A stretch of DNA of 31,823 nt, from contig NW_014577250.1 of the NCBI RefSeq assembly GCF_000485595.1, positions 161,174-192,996 on the forward strand. The letters are read 5' to 3'. A program made the translations under genes and the position numbers. Positions 11,838 through 26,061 of the stretch are shown piece by piece (position 1 is the stretch's first letter; every line of letters starts with the position of its first letter). The notes under the pieces are model-generated. The model was not told the DNA's origin and ran no database searches. It saw only the letters and a program-made list of their open reading frames with translations. The DNA comes from Priapulus caudatus. Its lineage: Eukaryota > Priapulida > Priapulimorpha > Priapulimorphida > Priapulidae.

Positions 11838-14800
11838 TACATATAAAGCCAGATGTTAACTCCCAGCTGAGTTGAGGTTACATGTTGCCCGGGTAAAAAG
11901 TGAAAACTTTGGAATGCAGGCATAAGAAATACAGCAGCCATTCTTATACGTGCTTGCACTCCCCCTTCCCCTGCCAGCCACGGCTGAGACTGTTTATTTT
12001 GAAATGCATCTGCGACTTCTCACGTATTATGGTGGCCGTTTTCCTTTTTATTTTGTAAGTACACGGATTAGTTGCTGCACCCTAAACAACAACCTGGTTC
12101 TCTGGTTCATACTTTTTCAGCTTCTATGTCCTATTACCTGACTAGTTTTGGATATAAGACACTAAAATTTGTAGGTGCGAAGCTCTGGACAGAGATTCCA
12201 CTTCATATAAAAAAAACTTGCCCTATGCAAAATGTAAGCAATCCTACAGAAACATCCTAATACAAAAGTAACGGTTGCACTGTTCTATTCTGTTGTATAT
12301 TTGATGTCAATTTAGCTATTACCATGTAATACGCTAAATACCTCTATAAAATTGTGTACAGATGTGTTTTTCAGTTATGTTTTGCTCACGATTCTATTCT
12401 GTTGTATGATTACTGTCCATGTAACTATATTACTGTGTAATATGTTTCTGCATGTGTTCAACAGTCTATATATGTGCATTTTGCAGCTTTGTTTGTTGCT
12501 ACACAGTTTGTTTGTTTGTTTGTTTTTTTGTTTACCTTTGTTCAAATTTCTTGTTCATTTTGTTTTGATCATTTTGTTCACTCTCTCTCTGTCATGTTTT
12601 TGCTGTTTCTCATACTGTATATATGTGCATTTTGCAGCTCTGTTGCCACACAGCTCTAACATGTTGTATATTATCTGTCAATGCAACTATTGTATCTATT
12701 TATAGTAATAACTAGCTGGGCTACCCGGCGATGCCCGGGATAAAGGAGAAAAAAGCTAGAATTTAATCTGCCATGACGGCTGTACTGACGTTATTCTGAT
12801 TTTATAAATCTGTCCCAAGAATTTCACTTGTGTTCAGTTCTGCAGCGCTTCTTGGTACACAACATTCTTGGTGTTGCCATCTTCAGAGAACCAAGAAGTG
12901 CCGCGTTGTACTTCCAGATGTTGTCCCTGAAGTGCTTGGCACGTGGGCTGTCTTGTGAGAGCAGCTGCCTGAGGATCTGTGGTGGCATTTGGAGGGCCTC
13001 CAGCTTTACTTTGCCTCCTGTGCAGCACATGCCTGGAGCTTCCCCTGGCCACTTCTTGGCAGAGCAGTGTCTGCAGATGTTGTCCATCCTGCCAATGGAG
13101 ACCTTTGGGTTGGAGGTGTAGTCTTTGTTGATGTCGTAGGAGAACGCTGCGCCAGAGGTCACGTGCACAGGAGAGTGCAGAACAGCGAGAACTCCGTCAA
13201 AGAAGCGATTCCGCAACCGACAAGAGGTCACGTGAAGAGGCAAGGAGGGCCAAGCAACATACTGACAACAACATTTCATGGCTCAACCCTCCTTGCCTCT
13301 GCACGTGACCTCTGGTGGGTTGCGGCATCGCTTCTTTGACGGAGTTCTCGCTGTTCTGCACTCTCCTGTGCACGTGACCTCTGGTGGGTTGCGGCATCAC
13401 TTGTTTGGCGGAGTTCGCGCTGTTCGGCATTCTCTGCAGAGCGTGCTGTTTGATGGGCCAGTTTCTTTGCCCTTGCAGTTGAACTGCCGAAAGACGATCG
13501 CTTCCGTTTCGGCTTTTCATGCAATTGCCTAATTTTGAGCTTGACTATAGTCGAGCGCTAGGATTGCTGTTGAGTTTTCTGCTGCGCTAGGATTTGTCTT
13601 GACTTTTCTGCTGCACTGTATAATCTAGTGGTAGGATTGCTGTTAACTTTTCTGCTGCGCTAGTATTTTTTTGGGGGAAATCTGTTGTTGTTGTTTTTTC
13701 CCTTATTTTGGCCATTTTGTGCAAATTGTTTTTGGCCTAAAATGGTCGTCGCGTCATGTTGATTGAGAATAGACCTGACGGGTCACCTCTTACGGGTCTC
13801 GAGAAGACAGACAGACAGATAGATCCGGCGATTTATGTACTGTAGGAGATGAATACGAAACACTCAGTGCATGCGGAAAAAGTTCAGCATTTATACCTAT
13901 ATGGTATCGTCCTACGACCGCTTCGGTGTCTCCTTCCGAAGCTAATAATTCTTTATTGTCGCTGATAATTCGACAAAGTTAGACATTGAAAATAACCGGT
14001 AAAGAAAACATACTTGAAAACGCCCGAAGCGGGGGCGGGGGGGTATCCACGGTGAGGTGAGATGTTTTTAACTTTTGGTTGTCAGAATCAAGGATGTCCA
14101 GAGGCGCCGGAAGCGGGGGCAGGGGGGGGCGGCCGCCCTCCAATCCAAAGTGTGGGGGATGGGGGGCACAAACCAAAAAGCCCTCCCAAAAAAAGAAGAA
14201 GTGGGAAAGAAAAAATATAATGTATGACTTAAGACTTGGTTACAGTATTTATAACGTTCAAAAACAACTAATTAATAACATCTATTTTAGATTTTTCGCT
14301 GCGCGCTTTGCGGTGATTGAACGCTCCACGTCGCACACACGCGCCTCCGCACACACGTCACACACACCGCGCGCACGCACACAACGTTCACACACATGCG
14401 CTCACGCACACACGTCAGCAGCACTATTGCCTCACGCACACACGCGCTCAACCACACACGCGCTTCACGCACAGCGCGCGCACGCACACCACGTCACACA
14501 CATGCGCTCACCCCCCTCACCACACCGCTCAGCAAATGACGTGCCACGCACACACCACGTCGACACACGCGTTCAAACGCACACACGTCGCACGACACGC
14601 GCTCACGCAACACACGTCGCCACACACGCGCTCACGCACCACGGCGTCGCACACGCACACATTGTCGCACAGCACGCGCGTCACGCACCACGTCGCACAC
14701 CAACATGTCGCCACACACCGCTCACGCACCACACGCGTCGCACAACGCACACATGCTGCGCACACACGCGCTCACGCACACTACGTCGCACACGCACACA

Positions 14801-17800
14801 TTGTCGAACACACTGCGCTCACGCACACACTCGCACACGCCACAACGTCGCACACAGTTGCCTCCACGCACACACGTCGCATACACGCGCTCACGCACAC
14901 ACGCGTTCACGCACACACGTCGCACACACGCATACACGCGCTTCACGCACAAAAACCCCACGCAGTTCCACGCACACACGTGCCTAACACGGCTACACGC
15001 GCTCACGCACACTACGCGCTCACGCACACACGTCGCACACACGCACCACAAGTCGCACACACCGGTCGCACATGCACACATGTCGCACACACGCGCCACG
15101 CACACAACGTCGCATACACGCGCCTCACGCACAGCATGCGCTCACGCACAGCACGTCGCCTACACGCGCCTCACGCCATACACCACACACGCGTCATGTA
15201 CACAACGTCGCACACACGCGTGCACGCACACGACGTCGCACATCAGTGCCGCCTCGACGCATACACGTGCTCACGCACAAAAACACGGCGCTCACGGCAC
15301 CACGTCGCACACACGCGCGTCACGCCGACACACGTCGCAACACACGCGCTCACGCACACACTCGCACCGATGCGCTCACCATCACGCGCTCACGCACACA
15401 CGTCGTAACACGCGCTCCACACACACCGACAGCAGCGCAACGCGCGTCACGCACACACATTCACACACACGCGCTCACGCACACACATCGACACACACGC
15501 GCTCAGCAGCACATGCCGTCACGCACACACGTCGCACACGCACACCATGTCGCACAACGCCGCCTCACGTACACACTTCGCAACGCACACATGTCGCACA
15601 CAACGCCGCTCACGCACACACGTCGCACCACGCACACATGTCGCAGCACACGCGCTCACTCACCAAACGTCGCACACTGCACACATGTCGCACACACGCG
15701 CTCCCGCACCACACGTTTCGCCGCACCACGTTCGCACACAATGCGCTCACCGCACACACGTCGCAATACACGCGCACGCCACCGCCGTTCACGCGTTCAC
15801 GTCACACAGTCCGCACGACCACGCGCCACGCACACCACACGCGGTTCACGCGACACACGTCCTACACAGCCATAACGCGCTCAGCGCACACACGCCTCAC
15901 GCACACACGTCCGTCACACACGCACACATCGCACATACACGTCGCAACGATGCACACATGTCGCAGCACACTGCCCGCTCACGCCACGACACGTCGCGAT
16001 TCACGCGCTCACGCACACATGCGTTCACGCCACACGTCGCACACACGCGCTCAGCAATACATCGCACACAACGCGCTCATGTACAGACAACGTTCGCACA
16101 CACACGCGCATCACGCCACACACGTCCGCACACATGCGCTCACGCATACACGTGCTCACGCACACACGCGCTCACGCACACACTCGCGACACACGCTGCT
16201 CACGCACACACGTCAGCACACACGCGATCACGCACACACGTCGCACACATGCCGCTCAACGGGCATACACGGCGCTCACGCACACACGTTCGTATACACC
16301 GCGCTCACGCACACACGTCGCAACACACAGCGCGCGCTCACCGCACACACATCACACACACGCGCTACGCAACAGCAACATCACACACCACGCGCTCAGG
16401 CACACCCATTGCGCTCACGCACAACCACGCGCTCACGCACACATGTCGCACATTACGCGTTCACACAACACTCGCACACCACGCGGCTCACGCACACACG
16501 TCGCACACACGCTACCCACGCACACACACGCGCACACTCGCGACTCACGCACACACGTCGCAGATGACCGACTCACGCCAACACCTCGCACACACGTCGC
16601 TCACGCCACACAACTGTTCGCACACACGCTGCTCACGCACACACCGCGCACACACACGCCACACACATGCGCTTCACCACACACGCGCTCAACGCACAAC
16701 CAGGCACGCACAACACGCCGCTCACGCACACACGATCACGCAACACTGCGCTCCGCACGACACGTCGGACTGCACACGCGCTCACGCACACCGTCCACAC
16801 AACGTCGCACACACGCGGCTCAACGCACACACGTCGCACACGCACACATGTCGCACACACCCGCTCATCTGCACACCACGTTACGGCTTACTGGGTAACC
16901 AGTCTAGCTTGCTGCCAGCCGCAGTAGACGATGCGATAAACTGTGGCTGACATGTACCTATTGCCGTGGTAGATTTACGAATGCTGCACGTGACTCGGAA
17001 AAAAAACGGAAAACGCGTGAAAACAATTCTGGATCGGGGAAAAAAGGCGGAAATTCGCGGAACGCAGGGGGGAAAATTTTCAATGCCACAATGACCATTC
17101 GACAATACAGCTACAAAAATTTAATTTAATATTATCCGGTAAAATCGCGAACAACACCGCGAAAAATTAGCCACTCGATTGCAGTAGGAGGGTATATAGC
17201 GCGCCACCGCGCGATATTATTAAAATAATAAAGATTATTAATTGTAATTTTAATTTCTTTATTTTGATGTATTTTTCGAATTTTTGGCCTAAAATAGTCG
17301 TGGCGACATGCTCGATTAGAATATATATGGATGTTGGGGTGACCTCTTACGGGGGGGGGGGGAAAGATAGACAGACAGACAGACACAAAAAGACTCGCCC
17401 TTTATGTAAGAGATAGTAACAATCTATTTATATAGTATAACTATTGTATCTATTGCGCCTATTTATATAGGTAAACGTGTGTGTATGTATATATATATAT
17501 ATATATATAATATATAGACTGTATATATATAATTAAGTATAAACTACTGTGTATTACGCCTATTGCCCATACATTATTTTGTACAGATGTAAATTAGAGC
17601 TTTGCCTGTTTCGTTCTGCTCATTCCGTTTGTTCATTTTTGTTTAGTTTCTTGTTCACCTTTATTCAGTTTTATTGTTCACATGTTTTGATCATTTTCGC
17701 TGTCATGTTTTTTCGGTTTCCCATGCTCACCATCCACTGTGGCAACCAAGTATATTATAATAATGACCCATCTGCCTACTCTTAGTATTACATTTTCTTT

Positions 17801-20800
17801 TGAGGGGTGGCAGACTTTGATAACTTGCGGGTTCTTTCCCAACTCCTGTGCTTCCTTTGTAAACTAGATTAACTATGACTTGTATATTTCCTATTTGCCG
17901 CTGTACACTGTATATACACGACTTATGCACAAAAAATAAACATCTTGAATCTCTAGTTCACTCTTCATGCTCTAAAAATCTCATGTGAATCTTCTAGTAC
18001 GACAATAGCTTGCCTATACAAGGAAATAATAGTAAAATAAAAACTATTAAATACTGGAAAGGATGTAGGATATTGGTTTTCACATGAAATAATTTACTTG
18101 AAATATATATAACACTTGATGGCCTACTATGTGCACTCACACATTCTATAGCATCTGCAAGTGTTAAAATGTCATTTATTTTCTTATAAGAACAAGAGCA
18201 GTTATTCTGATCTAAAAGACAAACATCATTGAAACATGTGGTATGCATGATGACTGTGTCAAGGAAGTACCAACATGAGTCTACTGTGAAACATGTTGTG
18301 TAGGTTGTAGGAGGAAATTTTAGCTAAAATATTATTAATATATGCATACTTTACAATGCTCGCAAACTATAAGGAAGTTCCACCCATAGGTATAACAATG
18401 GCAACGACACGCACAAAAAGCATATAATTACGTAATAGGGTAGCAACGTAAAAATAACGCGAATACACGTATGCTCTTACAATCGCAATACATACCCTGA
18501 CTGTCCTCCTTCAGGCCTACATCAAATGCCAACTTGTCACTGGAAGCTGTAGTTTGTGTTGATAGGCATGACAAAAACTGAAACGTTAATGAAAACCACT
18601 GGTAAGTGCTGAACATATTAAATTCATCATACCCACTAAAGTAAGCAAGATGACAAGCATGACAAATATGAGAACATTAATCAAAATGGCTAACAGTCTA
18701 CGAAAATAAAAAAAAGTATTTAATAACCCCAACTAGACATATTGCATTAACATATGATTAATTGAATTATGAAGTAATATACAGTAGGCTATGAAAAAAT
18801 AAAAGTGCACAATTAATAATCTAAACTAGACATTGTGCAGAAAAAAACACACGAAATATACTGAAACAGTTACCAAACCACTTAGTAGACAAGGCATATA
18901 TGAAAGCATGCAATATCATTAACTGAGTAATACATCATCGTATACATTTGACTTTGTTATATCTATAGACATATATGTTCATGGTTTTAGTCTAAATCTT
19001 CTTAAGGTGACATAAGGTCCAAATTATCCCTGTTGACTTGGCATAAAGTGTATATACAATAGGAACGAAATTAAATTAAATTATTCTTTGACAAGCTTTT
19101 TTCATCCTATCTCTCTACCTTTCTGTGGTCAGTTAATTCTCTGCACGCGATTTCTGCAATCTCGGTACTCGGTAGAAAGTCATGTATTTTATTTTGCCAA
19201 GAGCAGGAAACAGCTAGAGACATGGTAATAAGGGTTTGAATTAATATATTGGTTCTCCTTTTTAGCTCATTGCAGAATATATCACACGTGTAAATTTTTA
19301 GCTTCACTTTTACTTTTTAGAATTGCACTATATTCATAATATCTTACAGTTTAATAATTGTTATCAGATGTTACTACAGATACGCTTAAACGCACACGCT
19401 AGCACGCATGCAAGCACACACGCGCGTACACTCAGGCACACGCACGCACATGCACGCACGCACACATGAACGCGCGCACACGCACGCACACAACACACGT
19501 CACAGTCTCAACTACGAGCCATCTAGTATCTGTGTAATGTCTGTAAGAACTGCTTTTAACAAACCCATGGACTTGATTTATAGCCTAGATCGGTGTAAGA
19601 GTACAGTGTAACAAGTTAATCGAGATACAAAAAATTCCCTCAGAGATACGTTACAATTAAAGATACCCACTCGTCAAAAGGCCGTGTGATAACCATTACA
19701 AGCAAGCTGAGCGATTAATGACGAGTTAATGCGCGCATGGGATGGCGTTAGCTTTGCGAATCATCATTCTACACATCCCTTGGTTTCCGTGCGAGCACGA
19801 GTGATGCTATGCGATGAAACGCGAACCGCTTCCGCGCCACATGCCGCGTGCCGCTAACTATCAAATTGCATTCAACCGATCAGAGCAGCTATAAACCGCA
19901 TGGGGGGATAGCGCCGCATCGCGCACGCCGACAGCAGAGCGGAGGACTAGACAGATTGCGACTCACGGAAGCCGCCGCCGTCTCCGACAATGTTGTTCTA
20001 TTTTGACATTCGCTACTAGTGTTGCTCACATCAAGCGGCGGCCGCCCCAGTAATGAGACACTCGTATATGTGTGTGTATGTGTATATGTCTCGTGTTTGT
20101 GGCTAGTTATAATCGCATATTTCACAAACAACAGGATAACGGAGATCCGGTAATGACGGGCCGAAGTGTGTTGAAGATGGTTATATGGCAGCCGCCACGC
20201 GTGCTAATCCCACAACATGTGTACCCGCGTGAGACTGCTGTAGCAAGATCCTTACAGTTACACTCTGACATTTTTATTTGCCAAACACCCTTTAGAGCGA
20301 GCTGCACACTTTAAACAGTCTTAGCGAAAAAAACAGCTGCAGCAAAAAGTGGGGCCCTAGACATCTACTACGACTACGAATACGAAAAGTTCAACCATAG
20401 GTACTGTAAATAAAGTGGGTTCGTAATGTCGTGTGTCCAACAAAGGTTTAATTAGTAAGTTTTACTGCATGTGTACTGGCCTTAACGAAAGTTACGCACC
20501 ATGTTGCTGTGATTGTGTCTTAGAAGAACGGCATGTCCATAAAGCAACGTTCTGTGTCCACTCTGTGTACCCTGAAACAAAACAGAAATATTTACATGTT
20601 ACAATATTTACATGTGTTAAAAATGTACACAAACTATATATATGGATAGATTCGGGGACGAGGGTCAAGAGAGAGGGTGAGATTGGGTATTAGGAATTGT
20701 GCACTTGGGTGCTTGGGTGAGTGAATGAGTGAGTGCGTGAAAGAGTGTGTGAATCATTTAGTGAGTAAGTGATTGAGTTAGTGAGAGAGTGAGTAAGTCA

Positions 20801-21097
20801 TTCAGTGACTGACTGAGTGAGTGACTGACTGACTGGCTGACTGACTGGCTGACTTGAGTGAGTGATTGAGTAAGTGAGTGAGTCATTCAGAGACTGAGTG
20901 CGTGTGTGAGCGAGCATATGAGTGAGTCTGTGTACGCGTGCGAGCATTAGAGACAGAGACAGAGAGAAAAAAATATAGAAGAAATTTAGAAAAGAGGGAG
21001 ATGGCCAGATTAGCAGAGAGAGAGAGAGAGGGCGGGGGCAGAGACAGAGGGCCATTTAGTAGGAGAAGGGACAATTACCAGAGAGACAGAGACCGAT

Positions 21098-21183
<86 letters not shown>

Positions 21184-24100
21184 GGGGGAGAGAGACAGAG
21201 ACATCTATATATGCGCNNNNNNNNNNNNNNNNNNNNNNNNNGTTTTTTGGCCTAAATAGTCGGTGGCGGACATGCTGATTAGAATTTAATATGGGTGTGG
21301 GTGTGGTGACCTCTTACGGGGGGGGGGTGGGGGTGGAAGATAGACAGGACAGGACAGACAAAACAGGGACTCGCCCTTTTATGTAGACGATTGTTAACAA
21401 TCTATTATATTATTATTAGCTATTGTATCTAATTGAACCTATTTATATAGGTAAACGTTGTGTACTGTATATATATATCATTATTTAATATATAGGGACT
21501 GTATATATATAATTAAGTATTAACAACTGCTGTGTTATTACGGCCTTATTGCCATTACATTATTTTGTACAGTATGCAAAATTAGAGCTCTTGCCTGGTT
21601 TCGTTCCTGTCATTCCGTTTGTTTTCGTTCTGTCATTTATGTTTTAGTTTCTTGTTCACCTTTATTCAGTTTTATATTGTTCATTATGTTTTGATTCATT
21701 TCCTGTCATGTTGTTTTGTGTGTTTCCCTTGCTCACCATCCACTGTGGCACCAAGTAATTTATAATAATGGACCCATCTGCCTACTTATTTAGTAATTTA
21801 CATTTTCTTTTTGAGGGGTGGCAGACTTTGATAACTTTGCGGGTTCTTTCGCCACTCCTGTTTTTGCTTCCTTTGTAAACTAGATTAACTATGACTTGAT
21901 ATTTCCTTTATTTTGCCCGCAGTCCTGTAATATTACACGACTACGCCAACAAAAAATAACATCTTGAATCTCTAGTTCACTCTTCATGCTCTAAAAATTC
22001 TCATGTGAATCTTCTAGTACGACAATAGCTTCGCTATACAAGGAAATAATAGTAAAATAAAAACTATTAAATTACTGGAAAAGGATGTAGGATATTGGTT
22101 TTCACATGAATAAAATACTGAAATATATATAAACACTTTGATGGGCTACTATGTGCAACTCACACAGTTTCTATAGGGCATCTGCAAGTGTTAAAATTGT
22201 CAGTTATATTTTCTTATTAAAGAACAAGAGCCAGTTATTTCCTAAAAAGGAACAAACATCATTGAAACAGTGTTGGTATGGCATTTGATGGGACTGTGTC
22301 AAGGAAAGTACCAACCATGAGTTTTACTGGTGGAAAACATTGTGTGGTAGGTTGTAAGTGGAGGAAATTTTAGCTAAAATATTATCACACTATATTGGCA
22401 TCACTACAATGCTCGCAAAAGAAACTATAAGAAGTTCACCCATAGGTATACAATAGCAACGGACATGCACAAAAGATATTTTACGTAATAGGTAAGCAAT
22501 CGGTAAAAATAAGCGAATTACACTGTATGCTTTTACATCGCGAATACATAACCCTGACTTGTTCCTCCTTCAGGCCCTACCATCAAATTGCCAAACTTGT
22601 CACTGGAAGCTGTAGTTTGTAGTTGGACAACAGGCATTTGACAAAAACGTTTGAAATGGTTAATGAAAATAAAACTGGTAAGTGATGAACATATTAAAAT
22701 TCATTTCATTACACCACTAAAGTTAAGCAGTGGACAAAAGAATGGACAAATATGAGGAGAACATTTATTCAAAAATGGTAATGAGTCTTACGAAAAAATA
22801 AAAAAAACAGTATTTAATAAAACCCCAACTAGACCATTATTGCATTTAACATTTGATTAATTGAATTATGCAAGTATATACAGTAGGCATTATGAAAAAA
22901 ATAAAAGTGCACAATTAATAATTAATAAGACATTTTGTGCGAGAAAAAAACACACAACGAAATATACTGAATAACAAGTTTTCCAAAACCACTTAGTAGG
23001 ACCACGGGCAATATAATGACAAGCATGCAATATTCATTTAACTGAGTAATACATTATCGGGTTACATTTGCTTTTGTTATATTATAGACATATATGTATT
23101 CAGGTTTTTAGTCTAAATCTTTTCTTAATGGTAGACATAAGGTCCAAATTATCCCTGTGACTTGGCATTATAAGTGTATATACAATAGGAAACGAAATTT
23201 AACATTAAATTATTCCTTTGACAAGCTTTTTTATCCTATCTCCTAACCTTTCTTTGTGGTCAGTTTTAATTCTCTGCACGCGGAATTTCGTGCAATCTCG
23301 GTAGAAAAGTCCATGTATTTTATTTTGCCAAGAAGCAGGGAAACAGCTAGAGACATCCGTAATAAGGTTTTGACATTTTATATATTTGGTTCTCATTTTT
23401 TTAGCTCATTGGCAAGAATATATCACACAGTTGTAAATTTTTAGCTTCACTTTTTACTTTTTTTAGAAATTGCACTATTTATGCATTAATTATCTTACAG
23501 TTTAATATCTGTTATCAGATGTTTACTACAGATACGCTTAAACGGCACACGCTAGCACGATGCAAGGCACAACGCGCGTACACTCAGGCACACGCACGCA
23601 CAATTGCACGCACCGGCACACATAGAATAACGGCGCGGCACACGGCAGCGCACACAAACACACGGTCACAGGTTCAACTACGAGCCATTCATAGTATCTG
23701 TTGTAATGTCTGTAAGAACTGCTTTTTAACCAAAAACTCCTGGACTTGATTTATAGCCAGATTCGGTGTAAGAGTACAGGTTGTAACAAGTTTAATTCGA
23801 GATAACAAAAAAAAATTACCCTTTCGAGAGATTAACGTCTTTTTACAATTAAAGATACCACTCGTCCAAAAGGCCGTGTTTGATAACCACTACAGAGCAA
23901 GCTTGAGCGGATTTAATGACGAGTTAATTGGCGCGCATTGGGATGGCGTTAGCTTGCGAAAGCATCATTTCTACAACATCCCTTGGTTTTCCGTCGTGCG
24001 AGCACGAGGTATCTTGCTATATTGCGATGAAACGCGAAACCGCTTCCCGCGCCACATGCCGCGTGCCGCTAACTATCCAAATTGCATTTCAAACCGATCA

Positions 24101-25391
24101 GGAAGCAGCTATAAACCCGCATGGGGATTAGGCGCGCATCGCGGCACGCCCGACAGAGAGCCGGGGGACTGACAGATTGCGACTCACGGAAAGCCGCCGC
24201 CGTCTCCGAACAATGTTGTTTCATTTGACATTGGCTACTAGTGTTTGCTCACATCTAAGCGGCGGCCGCCCCAGTTTAATGAGGACACTCGTAATATGGA
24301 TTGGTGTATGTGTAGTTGTCTGTGTTTGTGGCTAGGGTTATAATCGCATATTTCACAAACCAACAGGATAACGGAAGATCCGGTAATGACGGGGCCGAGT
24401 GTGTTGAAGATGGTTATATGGCAGCCGCCACGCGTGCTGATCCCACAACATGTGTACCCACGTTGAGGAACTGCTGTAGCAAGGATCCTTACAGTTTACA
24501 CTCTGACATTTTTATTTGCCAAACACCCCTTTAGACGGCGACTTGCACACTTTAAACAGTCTTGGCGAAAAAACAGGCTTGCATCTTAAACGTTGTCTTT
24601 CTGCAAAAACAAGGGGGCCCTAGACATTTACTACGACTACGAATACGAAAAGTTCAACCATTTAGGTACTGTACAATAAAGGGGTTCGTAATGTCGGTGT
24701 GTCCAACAAGGTTTAATTAGTAAGTTTACTGGCATTGTGTACTGGCCTTAACGAAAGCACACAACAGTTACGCCACCATGTTGCTGTGATTTGTGTCTTA
24801 GAGAACGCATTGTCATAAAGGCAAACGTTCTGTGTTTCCACTCTGTGTTACCCTTGAAACAAAAAACAGAACATATAATTTTACATGTTTACAATATTTA
24901 CATGTGTTAAAAAAATGGTACACAAAACTATATATATGGATAGATTCGGAGACGAGGTTCAAGAGAGGAGGGTTAGATTGGGAGTATTAAGGAATTGATG
25001 CACTTGGGGCCTTGGTGAGTGAATGAAGTGAGGTGCGTTGAAAGAGTATTGTGAATCATTTAGTGAGTAAACAATGACTTGAGTTAGTAGATGAGAGTGA
25101 GTAGTCATTCAGTGGACTTGGACTGAGTGAGTTTGGACTGGACGACTGCTGGGACTTTGACGTGGAGTGTATTGAGTAAGTGAGTGAGTCATTCAGAGAC
25201 TGAGTTGAGTCAGCCAGTTCAGTAATTACCTCGCGGCAACGGAACAGTTTGCAAGGTGAGGTCATGTAATCGCTTGGTGTGTGTGTGTGTTGGTTGTGGT
25301 CGTCGTGTGTGTGTGTGGTGTGTTCCCTTGTGGTGGTGTGTGTGGTGTGTGTGTCTGTGTGTGTGTTTGTGTGTGTGCTGTGTGGTGTGTG

Positions 25392-25429
<38 letters not shown>

Positions 25430-25493
25430 TTGTCGTGTGTGTGCGTCGTTGTGTGTGGTGTACCATGTGTTTGTGTGGTGTGTCTATGTTCAG

Positions 25494-25528
<35 letters not shown>

Positions 25529-25906
25529 TGTGGGTTTGTGGTGTGCTGAGTGTGGGTGTTGTGCCGTGCGGTGCGGTGTAACGTGAGCGAGGATATGAGT
25601 GAGTCCTGTGTTACGCGTGCGAGCATAGGGACAGAGACAGAGAGAAAAAAAATATAGAAGAAATTTTAGAAAGAAGATGGGAGATGGCCAGATTATCAGA
25701 GAGGAGGGAGGAGAGAAGAGGGGGCGGGGCAGAGACAGAGGGGGCCATTTTAGTAGGAGAAGGACAATTTCCAGAAGAAGATAGAAGACCGATAGCGAGA
25801 GAGAGAGAGAGAGGGAGAGAGGAGAGGAGAGAGAGAGACTGAAGAGAGAGGACAGAGAGAGCGAGAAGAGAGAACCGAACGAGGACAGAGAGAGATGATG
25901 AGGAGA

Positions 25907-25937
<31 letters not shown>

Positions 25938-25941
25938 GAAT

Positions 25942-25975
<34 letters not shown>

Positions 25976-26029
25976 GGGACAGGAGAGAGGACGAGAGGAG
26001 CGAGAGAGAAGAGAGTGAGATGAGAGAAC

Positions 26030-26061
<32 letters not shown>

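Larger units (their letters stand above)
12712..13849 (-). mobile_element. Non-autonomous Helitron carrying a Rep-helicase remnant
   Basis: Read on the minus strand, the element begins TCTCCTACAGTACATAAA directly after an A. It ends with a GC hairpin (cccgggcatcgccggg), then tagcccag and CTAG, followed by T. This is the Helitron pattern: 5'-TC, 3' hairpin plus CTRR, insertion between A and T, no terminal inverted repeats, no target duplication. Length is 1,138 bp. A short 41-45-bp tandem repeat with tttctgctgcgctag lies at 13556-13664. The 5' end is shared with the fragment at 17250-17413, which supports the border. Confidence 0.82.
17279..21200. repeat. Duplicated block, copy A (intact)
   Basis: Matches 21242 to about 26283 in the same order and orientation: Helitron end, T-rich repeat, exon c, a CA/CG patch, exon b, GAGT-rich and GA-rich tracts. 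In this copy exons and splice sites are intact. Confidence 0.95.

Noticed and set aside
14317-16950. Several plus-strand open frames of 250-620 codons rich in His, Thr, Arg and Ala
   Set aside because: They overlap in different frames across one tandem satellite whose unit lacks stop codons, and they show no domain or splice context.
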